From assembly GCA_030693415.1 (NCBI GenBank), contig JAUYAR010000143.1:1-58654 (forward strand): 58,654 nucleotides of DNA. Reading direction: 5' to 3'. Shown piece after piece: positions 15,638 through 23,691 of this stretch. Source of the DNA: Candidatus Cloacimonadaceae bacterium. Lineage in GTDB: Bacteria > Cloacimonadota > Cloacimonadia > Cloacimonadales > Cloacimonadaceae. The notes beneath the pieces were generated by a model. It was not told the DNA's origin and searched no databases. It worked only from the letters and a program-made list of their open reading frames with translations. Both the position numbers and the translations under genes were made by a program. The stretch's first letter is position 1, and every line of letters starts with the position of its first letter.

Positions 15638-16383
15638 CGTTTTATCTCGATTCGGATGGTTCCGGAGGGATCGATGCCGTTCAGGTTATCCGTCATCGCG
15701 CTGATGACGTCTTTGAGCATATTCTGCACAAAGGGAACGATCACGATTTCACGGTCGTTGACATATAAACGGAGCCGCTTTTTGCCGTCTAACACGCAGT
15801 CTTCGCGTTTTGCCCTTCCCTGAACAATGTCCGCTGCCAGATCGAAACAGCTTTTTCCGCAGGCGGAACAGCAATCCGGGTCGCTCTGGGGGAGGATCTC
15901 GAAAGTCTTTGTCAATATGTCGTTTATGAGTTGTTCAAGGTTATTTTGCAGACAATATACCGGTAGGTTATGATAGCTTTCGAGTTCAGACGCGATCTTA
16001 CCGGAGATGCCGATCGTCGTCTCGTCGATCAGTTCATCAAGCTGACCGGTCGTTTCGGCGCAGACGATTTTGGGCAGCGCCGCGTGTTTCATGCCTTCGA
16101 TGACCAAAAAGTCCGCTGTTAAGAGCGGAATGATGTCTTTCAAATCCGGTGAGGGGGTCAAAATCAGTGCGCTGTCCTGCAAACCGCGGGCAAAAACCTG
16201 CGTAGCTCCGGCTTTGGCGTGCTTCCATGAATTGCTGCCTTCGCTGTCTGCACGGTAGCTTTCGTTGTGGATATCCTTGATGGAGGCTACTTTATAGCCC
16301 CTTTGCGTGAGTTCGCGGATCACCGCAACCGCCATAGTCGTCTTGCCGGTGTGATGATATCCGACGATGCCGATGGCTTTCAT
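15634..16383 (-). CDS. mobB: Molybdopterin-guanine dinucleotide biosynthesis protein B, with Cys-rich C-terminal part
   Basis: A 249-residue GTP-binding protein. It starts at ATG 16383 (MKAIGIVGYHHTGKTTMA), with the P-loop GYHHTGKTT at residues 8-16, and it contains DIHNESYRADSEGSNSWKHAKAGA and the LLTADFLVIEGMKHAALPKI segment typical of MobB. MobB assists attachment of a nucleotide to molybdopterin. Beyond about residue 160 there is an extra part of about 85 residues with a C-C-x2-C-x3-C cluster (CCSACGKSC), suggesting metal or iron-sulfur binding. It starts within a few bases of the ispF stop. It probably serves the molybdenum enzyme encoded at 42093-44800. Confidence 0.9.
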   Translation of the reverse strand: MKAIGIVGYHHTGKTTMAVAVIRELTQRGYKVASIKDIHNESYRADSEGSNSWKHAKAGATQVFARGLQDSALILTPSPDLKDIIPLLTADFLVIEGMKHAALPKIVCAETTGQLDELIDETTIGISGKIASELESYHNLPVYCLQNNLEQLINDILTKTFEILPQSDPDCCSACGKSCFDLAADIVQGRAKREDCVLDGKKRLRLYVNDREIVIVPFVQNMLKDVISAMTDNLNGIDPSGTIRIEIKR

Positions 16384-16384
16384 A

Positions 16385-16861
16385 TCAGACCTTGCCGACG
16401 AGGACGACGCAAGTGGCGGATATGCCCTCCCCGCATCCGGAAACGCCGAGACCCTCTTCCGTAGTGGCTTTGATGGAGATCGCGCCCACATCGGTAGCCA
16501 GAATCTCCGCCAATCTGATTCGCATGGCGTCGATGTGGTCTCTCAATTTCGGTTCCTTCGCGCAGACAGTGCTGTCCAGATTGACGATATCATAGTGGTT
16601 TCCTCGCATCAGGGAGGCGCAATGCTTGAGTAATACGCTACTGTCCATACCTTTATATGCAGGATTGGTATCCGGGAAATGGCTGCCGATATCGCCCAAA
16701 GCCAGTGCTCCAAGAATGGCATCAATGATAGCGTGGATGAGGACGTCCGCGTCCGAATGCCCATCCAAGCCTTTTTCAAAGGGGATTTCCACCCCTCCGA
16801 GGATAAGCTTTCTTGCCGGTATCAACCGGTGAACGTCATAGCCGATGCCGATGCGCAGCAT
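16385..16861 (-). CDS. ispF: 2-C-methyl-D-erythritol 2,4-cyclodiphosphate synthase
   Basis: A 158-residue enzyme of the MEP isoprenoid pathway that makes the cyclic diphosphate, releasing CMP. It starts at ATG 16861 (MLRIGIGYDVHRL), four bases after the glmS stop. The metal ligands GYDVHRL and HSDADVLIHAIIDAILGA, the segment DIGSHFPDT and the C-terminal KATTEEGLGVSGCGEGI are all present and of normal length. The ispD gene lies just upstream, separated by glmS. Confidence 0.97.
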   Translation of the reverse strand: MLRIGIGYDVHRLIPARKLILGGVEIPFEKGLDGHSDADVLIHAIIDAILGALALGDIGSHFPDTNPAYKGMDSSVLLKHCASLMRGNHYDIVNLDSTVCAKEPKLRDHIDAMRIRLAEILATDVGAISIKATTEEGLGVSGCGEGISATCVVLVGKV

Positions 16862-16865
16862 GTTC

Positions 16866-19625
16866 TTAGTCCACCGTGATGGATTTGGAGACGTTTTTGG
16901 GCACGTCGGGATGCACGCCATGGTCAAGCATGTTCAATCTATCCAGCTTTTTCATCTTGCGCACGCTCATTCTCAGTGCCAACAGTTGCAGCACAACGGT
17001 GGCGGAAAAGCAGGTCAGAACGCTGTCGCCGGTCTTGGGCAGCATGATGTAGCCCCACCCGTAGTATTGCCCCTCGTTGGGAATGCTGCTGGCGTTCTTC
17101 ATCAGCTTGTCATTTTCCTCGGCAATCACGTAGGTGTTGGCGCCGCGGATTTTGTGCGTATTGATCTGTGAGATAGTGAGATTGACGTCGCGCTCGTCCG
17201 GTCCGGTCACATAGATAAGCGGATAATTGCGGTATAGGGGTTCGAAGAAATCTCGCTCGTGCACAGTTTCCTTGAAGAGTTGATCAGCTTCGGTGCTGAG
17301 GTTGAAGGGCATGTTTCCGGTAAAGATATAATTTCCCAATGCCTTATATATCTCTTTGGTCTCGCTTCGGGAGATATCAAGCTGCTGGGCTTGGTCGTCT
17401 ATGGTGTCGATGATATCGCCAAAAGCACGGACAAAATTGCGCACGTGCTTGAGACCAAAGACGGTGTTTTTTCCCAAAATAGTGTTTGGCCCGTGTTTAA
17501 ATTCAGACGCTTCGCGCCCCTCGGCGTGGTTCAATACGGTCTCGCGGATCTTAAGCGCGCCTTCCATAGCGACGCCGCTGATCTTGGTGGCGAGAATGTG
17601 CAAGGAGGGTTCCATATAAATCTTTGCGGCAATGGAATCGACCACATCAGCCGTGTTATCAATGGTTTCCATGATCAGGGAGGGGATGTTTGCCATGCTC
17701 TTGACCCGTTTTTCGAGGGCGATGAGTTTTTGCTGTTTGAGCTTGGGATCGCAGCCGTTGTCGATTTCCTGCAGTTTCATTTGGGCGGTGCGAATGGCGA
17801 GATAATAGAAAAGCGTGATCTGGTTCATGAAGCTTTTTGTGGCGGGAACGGCGATCTCCGGTCCGCAGAGAATGGGAATGGCGACATCGCTCTTTTCTTG
17901 TCCCAAAGTGGAATTCATATTGTTGACTAACACCACTTTACGCACGTCCAGATCGGCATTGTCGATGTCGTTGAAGATGTCGATCAGGTCTTTTGTTTCA
18001 CCGGATTGGGAGACTCCGATGATTAGGTCGTTGTCCTTGATGCAGTTTGAATACTCGCCTCTGAAATCGCCGGGAAGGATGGGAATGATCTCCACCTGTG
18101 CGATCTCGTTGAAGAAAAACGCGCCTACTTTGGTGGCGTGGAAGGAAGTCCCGCAGGCGATGGTGTAGGCATTGCGGTTTGCCTGGATGGTGGTTTTGAC
18201 CGTGGAGAGAAAGCCCTTGACGCTAAGCTCAAACTCACGCACGCTATTTTGTTCCGAGATGGAGTCATAAGCCTTTGCCAGAGTGAGTTTGCGCAGGTCA
18301 AACTCTGCGCCCATCATGTCGATGAAGATGTTCTTTTCATTGGAGAAGAAGTATTTTTTATCAAAGTCCTCTTTCACCGCGACGTCGTAGATCTCTTTGT
18401 AGGATTGCTTTGCGGCTTCATAGAAGGTGTCGAAGGCATCGGAGGCGCTGATTCGGTCAAAATAATCGAGCTTGTCCTGAAACTCGTGAATGTCGATCAG
18501 TTCATGCATTTGGGCTTCAAAGCTTTCCTGCATGTTTAGCTGGGTGATCAGTTTCAACATGCGCTTGCCGGTGTTTGATCCGCCTTGAAAGAGTTTCACC
18601 AGTTTGCCGGTGGATTCGGACTGGGCATAGATCTCCTGCTCCATGAAGTATTCATACTCGGGCAATAGTTCCACGTCCTCGGCGCGAAGCTTGGAATAGA
18701 CCGGCTTGCTTTCGATCGTGGTACCCTTGGCATGGACTTCGTCTGGTTGGTTCAAACGCTTGAAACGCAGGTCCTTCTGCGCGAAAATCTGATGGCTGTC
18801 AGCAGTGTATTCTATGAACTCTCCTTCCCGGAGATTGACTAACATCTTGGTGAATCTGAGCACCGCAGTGAGATCCGAAGACGCCAGGGAAAAGGGCATA
18901 TTTTCGATCGAACCGATGCCAAAGTACAAGCTGCTGCCCGCTTTGATTGCCCAGGAAGACTTGGTGACGGGATCGACGATCACCGCTGCATAGGAGCCAA
19001 CCGTCTTTTCCGCGGTCTGGATGATCGCTCCGCGCATGCAGGCTTTGCGGGCTTCGGCATCGGAAGGGTTTCCTGCTCTGTCCATTTCAATGTCAAAATA
19101 GTGTTCCACGCAGTGCACGAGCATTTCACCGTCATTGTCGGACTGAACGATGTGCCCTTCGTGGCTGAGGAAAAGCTTGAGTTCGCGGGTGTTGGTGATG
19201 TTTCCATTGTGGGCGCCGTAGATGTGGCGTTTGCATTTCACTTCGTGGGGCTGGGCGTTCTTTTTGTTCACGAAGCCGAAGGTCGCCCATCGCACCTGCC
19301 CGCAAAAGATCTGTCCGCTTTGTTTTTCGATGCCGAGGGTTTTCACCAAAGTGCTGGGAGCGCCCACGTCCTTGAGCAGCGTGATCTCTTCTCCCTCGCT
19401 CTGGAAAGCAGCGCCTGTGGAGTCGTAACCTCTATATTCCAGTGCCTTTAGCAGAATGGAAGCATATTCTCCGAGTTTTAGGGAAACCTTGGGAAGCGCC
19501 AAACCGAGCACTCCGCAACCGATGCCGAAAATAGGGATCGGGATATTGATGCTCAGGTTCTTTATCTCTATCAGCAGTCTCCGAATATTGGAATTGGCGC
19601 TGATGCGTTCTCGCATGCTTTGCAT
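16866..19625 (-). CDS. glmS: Long glutamine-fructose-6-phosphate aminotransferase (GlmS-like)
   Basis: A 919-residue protein, about 300 longer than common GlmS, which makes glucosamine-6-phosphate for cell-envelope sugars. The glutaminase domain shows YRGYDSTG, RWATFG, HNGNITNTRELK and SDNDGEML, and its nucleophile is Cys37 in GIGCGVLG. The Cys is not next to the start Met, so a leader of 36 residues would have to be removed. A helical stretch of about 180 residues precedes the two sugar-isomerase domains (ACGTSFHATKVG and SQSGETKD, about residues 505-860). The end, PKNVSKSITVD, is that of GlmS. The ribosome site AAGGGA is seven bases before ATG. Long forms may be a separate subfamily. Confidence 0.88.
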   Translation of the reverse strand: MQSMRERISANSNIRRLLIEIKNLSINIPIPIFGIGCGVLGLALPKVSLKLGEYASILLKALEYRGYDSTGAAFQSEGEEITLLKDVGAPSTLVKTLGIEKQSGQIFCGQVRWATFGFVNKKNAQPHEVKCKRHIYGAHNGNITNTRELKLFLSHEGHIVQSDNDGEMLVHCVEHYFDIEMDRAGNPSDAEARKACMRGAIIQTAEKTVGSYAAVIVDPVTKSSWAIKAGSSLYFGIGSIENMPFSLASSDLTAVLRFTKMLVNLREGEFIEYTADSHQIFAQKDLRFKRLNQPDEVHAKGTTIESKPVYSKLRAEDVELLPEYEYFMEQEIYAQSESTGKLVKLFQGGSNTGKRMLKLITQLNMQESFEAQMHELIDIHEFQDKLDYFDRISASDAFDTFYEAAKQSYKEIYDVAVKEDFDKKYFFSNEKNIFIDMMGAEFDLRKLTLAKAYDSISEQNSVREFELSVKGFLSTVKTTIQANRNAYTIACGTSFHATKVGAFFFNEIAQVEIIPILPGDFRGEYSNCIKDNDLIIGVSQSGETKDLIDIFNDIDNADLDVRKVVLVNNMNSTLGQEKSDVAIPILCGPEIAVPATKSFMNQITLFYYLAIRTAQMKLQEIDNGCDPKLKQQKLIALEKRVKSMANIPSLIMETIDNTADVVDSIAAKIYMEPSLHILATKISGVAMEGALKIRETVLNHAEGREASEFKHGPNTILGKNTVFGLKHVRNFVRAFGDIIDTIDDQAQQLDISRSETKEIYKALGNYIFTGNMPFNLSTEADQLFKETVHERDFFEPLYRNYPLIYVTGPDERDVNLTISQINTHKIRGANTYVIAEENDKLMKNASSIPNEGQYYGWGYIMLPKTGDSVLTCFSATVVLQLLALRMSVRKMKKLDRLNMLDHGVHPDVPKNVSKSITVD

Positions 19626-19638
19626 ATTTATTCCCTTG

Positions 19639-20337
19639 TTATATCATATTGTTTTCAATTATTTGCCGGGCGAAGAACATATCCGCCTCATCCGTGATCT
19701 TGATGTTCAGATCGCTGCCAAGGAGATAGCGCACTTTGCCGCCATAGTGTTCCACCAGTGAGGAATCGTCCGTGCTGATGAAGCCGTCCTGATAGGCTTT
19801 TTCATAAGCCGCCTGGATCAATTGATAGGAAAAGACCTGCGGAGTGAAAGCCTGCACCAGTCTGTCCCGGGGGACTGTCTGTTCGATGAAGCTGTCGTCG
19901 ATGGATTTGATCGTATGTTTGAGCCGCGCCACGGGGATCACCGCTTTGTCGATTTGCACGATCTCAAAGAGATCCGAAATCAGGTCTTCATTCACGAAGG
20001 GGCGGACTGCGTCGTGGATAAAGACATAGCGGGTGCTGTGCGGACAGCTTTGCAGAGCGCCAAAGATGGAATCCTGCCGTTCGATCCCGCCACCGATGAC
20101 CAGCCATGGTTTTTCGATATCGCCAAAGTATTCCTCGATTAGGCTTTGGCAATAGAGAATGTCCTCCTCCGGAGCGGTGATGATCACGCTGTCAATCACC
20201 TCCGAAGCAAAGAATCTGCCCAAGGTGCGGATCAGAATGGGGATTCCTTCCAGCTCGCGAAACTGCTTTTTGACGATTCCGCCCATGCGGGTTCCGCTCC
20301 CCGCGGCAGTGACGATGGCTACGTTTTGAACTTCCAT
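19639..20337 (-). CDS. ispD: 2-C-methyl-D-erythritol 4-phosphate cytidylyltransferase
   Basis: A 232-residue MEP-pathway enzyme that couples CTP to methylerythritol 4-phosphate. The nucleotide-binding motif AAGSGTRMGG (with KKQF after it) lies near residue 11, and HDAVRPFV and the late segment TDDSSLVEHYGGKV are typical. ATG 20337 is preferred over a TTG at 20355 because GGGGAG lies at usable distance; the start then overlaps the end of the radical SAM gene by 19 bases. Confidence 0.95.
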   Translation of the reverse strand: MEVQNVAIVTAAGSGTRMGGIVKKQFRELEGIPILIRTLGRFFASEVIDSVIITAPEEDILYCQSLIEEYFGDIEKPWLVIGGGIERQDSIFGALQSCPHSTRYVFIHDAVRPFVNEDLISDLFEIVQIDKAVIPVARLKHTIKSIDDSFIEQTVPRDRLVQAFTPQVFSYQLIQAAYEKAYQDGFISTDDSSLVEHYGGKVRYLLGSDLNIKITDEADMFFARQIIENNMI

Positions 20338-21272
20338 CTGTAAACAACTCCCCAATCCTCGCGTTTGGCATGGAGATGACCTTCCAAGTGCAACTCGCGC
20401 AGGATCTTGCTGATTTCGTTGATGTGAATGCCCAGGGCGGAGGAAACGTCTTCCGCGGTGCCCGCTCTGCTAACTAGCAGCGTTTCGATGCCGGCTATGA
20501 CCCCCGCATCCACGATGCTTAACTCGCTGGCATAGTGTATCTTGGCGATGATCTCCACCGGGATGTTCAAGCGGGAATCCAGGTATTTTTTGATCTTGGT
20601 CAATTGGCTCGAACTGGCTGACCGCACCCATTCCTCGGCTCCCACCCGATCAAGGCTGTTGAGTTGGATGATGTCCGGCTCTATTTTTTCTATGGCAATA
20701 GCGAGGGAGTCAAGCGCACTGGCAGTATCGTTCAAACCCTCGATGATAAAGACTTCCAGGCGGATTTCGCCTTTGAATTCCTTTCTCAGGGAGACCAGTG
20801 AGGAGATCAGCTCTTCCACTTTCAAACCGGGCATGGGACGGTTGATCTTTTCAAAGACTTCCTGAGACGCGGCGTCCAGCGATGGCAGGATCAGATCGCA
20901 ACGCAATATCTGAGCACGGACAAGATCATCCGAGAGCAGGATGCCGTTGGTGAGTAGCGCCAGTTTATATTGAGGATAATGATCTTTGATATAATCGATG
21001 ATGATGCCGATGCCGCTGTGCAGAGTTGGTTCGCCCGCGCCGGAAAAGGTGATGAAATCGAGTTTTGGGATGCTTTTGAGATAGTCGTCAAGCTCTTCGA
21101 TAATCTCTCGAATGGGATAGAATTCCCCTCTTTTGGTGCTCAAATGGGTAGTGCGCTGAACCTCGCAATAGACGCAATTTAGCGGACAGTACTTGTATGG
21201 AACCAAATCCACACCGAGGGAAATTCCCAAGCGGCGTGAGGATACAGGTCCGAAGAGATGTTTATACTTCAT
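20319..21272 (-). CDS. Radical SAM protein with C-terminal winged-helix part
   Basis: A 317-residue radical SAM enzyme. The cluster motif is CPLNCVYC near residue 29 and FSGAGEPTLH is the SAM-binding GGE-like motif, as in the COG0731 (wyosine synthetase-like) proteins of bacteria. The C-terminal 75 residues (GTAEDVSSALGIHINEISKIL) read as a winged-helix. The substrate is unknown; in bacteria this class is not proven to act on tRNA. It sits seven bases after bamA and overlaps ispD, so it belongs to the same operon. Confidence 0.85.
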   Translation of the reverse strand: MKYKHLFGPVSSRRLGISLGVDLVPYKYCPLNCVYCEVQRTTHLSTKRGEFYPIREIIEELDDYLKSIPKLDFITFSGAGEPTLHSGIGIIIDYIKDHYPQYKLALLTNGILLSDDLVRAQILRCDLILPSLDAASQEVFEKINRPMPGLKVEELISSLVSLRKEFKGEIRLEVFIIEGLNDTASALDSLAIAIEKIEPDIIQLNSLDRVGAEEWVRSASSSQLTKIKKYLDSRLNIPVEIIAKIHYASELSIVDAGVIAGIETLLVSRAGTAEDVSSALGIHINEISKILRELHLEGHLHAKREDWGVVYRWKFKT

Positions 21273-21279
21273 CTTTTTG

Positions 21280-23529
21280 TTAGAAAGTAGTGCCGAATTG
21301 CAAATGCGGCTCCCAGCCCCCTTCGTTCAGATTGTAGGCATAATCAAATCCGATCAAGCCAAAGGGACTGCGGATGCGGATGCCGGCGCCGACACCTTTC
21401 TTGAAATCGAGGAAGTTAAACTCCCGCAATTTGTTATAGCTGTTTCCGGCATCGAAGAAAGAGACCGCGATGATCTGATCGCTGCCAATTGGGTAGCCAA
21501 GCTCGGTGGAGAAGATGATCGCCCTGGTGCCTCCTCCGGCAGGACCGACGGATCGGTCTGCAAAGCCGCGAATTCCATCCGGACCAGTGCCTCCGAGGTA
21601 AAACTTTTCATCCGGTGGAGCGTCGTCCGATTTTCCATAGGGTGCCACATAGCCAAAGCGCCATTTGCTGCGAAGAGTGATCTTCTGCCAGGTTTCGGTG
21701 TACCAATTTACCTGCGCGATCTGTTTGAAATAGTCAAAATCACCACCAAAGGGACCGCCGGCAAGCTCAGAATACACCGTGATCTGCGAGCCGCGGGTGG
21801 GGAAGAAGATGTTGTCCCGCGTGTCTCTGCTGAGGGTGGCGTTGAGGGAGCTGGTGTAGCGCCAATCGAGGTTGTTCAGTTCGATCAGAGTGGCGTTCGC
21901 GGCTTCGTTAAGGAGTATCTGTTCCATGTTTGTGATGCGGTATTTCTTGGAATAGAGCGTGTATCCGAGTACCAGACGGGTGCGGTTTACAAGGGGAATA
22001 TATTGCCCCAAACGCACCCCCGCGCCGCGGGTATAGATCTCGTAGTAGAAAGAGCTCCAGTCCTTTTTAGTGTAATAGAGATTAGCGCCCAGAAGGACGC
22101 TTGAATCATAGAGATTGGGATTGGTAAAATCAAACTCAAAGTTCTGGGTTTTGCCGCCAAATTCCCATTTGAGCCCGCTGGACCAGTTATTGCCAAAGAG
22201 ATTGTTTTGCGAGACTGAGAGCTGACCGACGATGCCGTCCTGACTGTTGTAGCCGACTCCACCGTTGGCGGTGCCGGAGGATTTGTCCACCACGTCGATG
22301 TGTAGATCGATGTCGCCCATGTTGTTGACGCGTTTATAGTCCAGCCCGATGTCCGGTTCAAAGAAACCGAGATTATAGATATTTTGCTGGCTGCGAATCA
22401 CCTGCGACTGGCGATAATAATCTCCGGGAGCGATGTCCATCTGTCGCCGCAGCACCTTTTCTTTGGTGCGTTGGTTGCCGGCGAAATGGATCTGACGGAT
22501 GCGAGCGCGGTTGCCTTCATTGACGCTGAGATCGATATTGAGCAAATCCCCGTCCTTGTTGATCTTGGGCGCGATCTCCGTGTAGATGAAACCTTCATCG
22601 AAATACATGGCATAGACCCTGCCAAGCTGTTTGTCAAACTTTTCCTGATCGAAAGTATTGCCTTCCTTGAGAGTGAATTTGCTCATGATCGTTTCATTTG
22701 TGAAGTTGCTGTTGCCCATGATGTTGATGCTGCCGAGGCTATATTTCCCGCCCTCGGAGATGGTGATGATCAGTTCCAGCGTGCGTACTCCGGTCTGTTT
22801 GAGCTCCCAGGGGCCGACGCGCACATCGATATAGCCGTTTTTCTTGTAGAAGGAGATCAGGCTCTGCAAGTCCGCATCAAACTTATCTTGTTCGAAACGA
22901 CCCGAGCGGAGCAAGTTCGCGGATTTGGTTTTCATGCGTTTGAGCAGCACCTTGTCCTCAAAACCGGCATTGCCGACGAAAGTAATCTTCTGGATAAAGA
23001 CGCGGCTGCCTTCGTCGATTTCGACCTTGACGCGGACGCGATTGTCAGCGGAAAGCACCTCGGAGACATTGATCTTGGCATAGCTGAAACCCTTGCTGCG
23101 ATATTCGCCGGTGAGCTTTGAGATCAACTGGTGGCGTTGGTAATCCGACCAGAAAGATCCCACCCGCAGGTTGATCAGCTCGTCCAGGCGGTCTTTTTTG
23201 ATCACTTTCATGCCTTCATATTCGATGAAGGATAGCACCGGATTTTCCACCACGCGGATAGTCAGAATCACGCCGGTTTTATAGATCTCGGAGAGGAACT
23301 GAATATCGGAAAAAACGCCCATTTTATGCAGCGTTTTGATCGAGCGCGCCACTTCCTCCGGATCCAAAGGATCACCGATGCGCAAGCCTATCGCGCTGGT
23401 CACCAATTCAGGTGCGATATTACGCGTGTTTTCCACGCGAATCTCATATATTGTCTCGCCGATCGCCATCAGGCTGCCGATACTAACCAGCAGCAGGCAC
23501 AGCAGTATATGCTTCAGGGCAGTGTGCAT
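21280..23529 (-). CDS. bamA: Outer membrane assembly factor BamA (Omp85)
   Basis: A 749-residue Omp85 protein that inserts beta-barrel proteins into the outer membrane. The start at ATG 23529 follows GGAGG and opens a signal peptide (MHTALKHILLCLLLVSIGSLMA). POTRA repeats run from about residue 28 to 390 (for example the segments ITFVGNAGFEDKVLLKRM and IHFAGNQRTKEKVLRRQM). The 16-strand barrel contains the surface-antigen motif GGTGPDGIRGF, in which the VRGF-type sequence is conserved, and ends in HLQFGTTF with a terminal Phe. It is the first gene of a leftward operon. Confidence 0.94.
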   Translation of the reverse strand: MHTALKHILLCLLLVSIGSLMAIGETIYEIRVENTRNIAPELVTSAIGLRIGDPLDPEEVARSIKTLHKMGVFSDIQFLSEIYKTGVILTIRVVENPVLSFIEYEGMKVIKKDRLDELINLRVGSFWSDYQRHQLISKLTGEYRSKGFSYAKINVSEVLSADNRVRVKVEIDEGSRVFIQKITFVGNAGFEDKVLLKRMKTKSANLLRSGRFEQDKFDADLQSLISFYKKNGYIDVRVGPWELKQTGVRTLELIITISEGGKYSLGSINIMGNSNFTNETIMSKFTLKEGNTFDQEKFDKQLGRVYAMYFDEGFIYTEIAPKINKDGDLLNIDLSVNEGNRARIRQIHFAGNQRTKEKVLRRQMDIAPGDYYRQSQVIRSQQNIYNLGFFEPDIGLDYKRVNNMGDIDLHIDVVDKSSGTANGGVGYNSQDGIVGQLSVSQNNLFGNNWSSGLKWEFGGKTQNFEFDFTNPNLYDSSVLLGANLYYTKKDWSSFYYEIYTRGAGVRLGQYIPLVNRTRLVLGYTLYSKKYRITNMEQILLNEAANATLIELNNLDWRYTSSLNATLSRDTRDNIFFPTRGSQITVYSELAGGPFGGDFDYFKQIAQVNWYTETWQKITLRSKWRFGYVAPYGKSDDAPPDEKFYLGGTGPDGIRGFADRSVGPAGGGTRAIIFSTELGYPIGSDQIIAVSFFDAGNSYNKLREFNFLDFKKGVGAGIRIRSPFGLIGFDYAYNLNEGGWEPHLQFGTTF

Positions 23530-23691
23530 ATTTCCTCCATGTTGAGTTAGCGGACTATATCCCTCAAGAGCCGTTTTTAGTAAAGACATTTTTTCTGTTG
23601 ATAATAATCAGGACTATGGAAACATATTTGCAACAGCATTGGATCAGACTGTTTGAAGGGTTTTTTTGACGCCCTCTAAAGGAGATTGGAG
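23530..23691. promoter_or_regulatory. Divergent intergenic region
   Basis: This 162-bp AT-rich stretch separates bamA (-) from the aminopeptidase gene (+) and must hold promoters for both. No pair of -35 and -10 boxes is convincing enough to place. A ribosome site, AAAGGAGA at 23679-23685, serves the rightward gene. Confidence 0.4.

Noticed and set aside
21193-23121. Plus-strand open frames of 303 and 245 codons opposite bamA
   Set aside because: Shadows of the Omp85 gene, with no ribosome site and unlikely composition.
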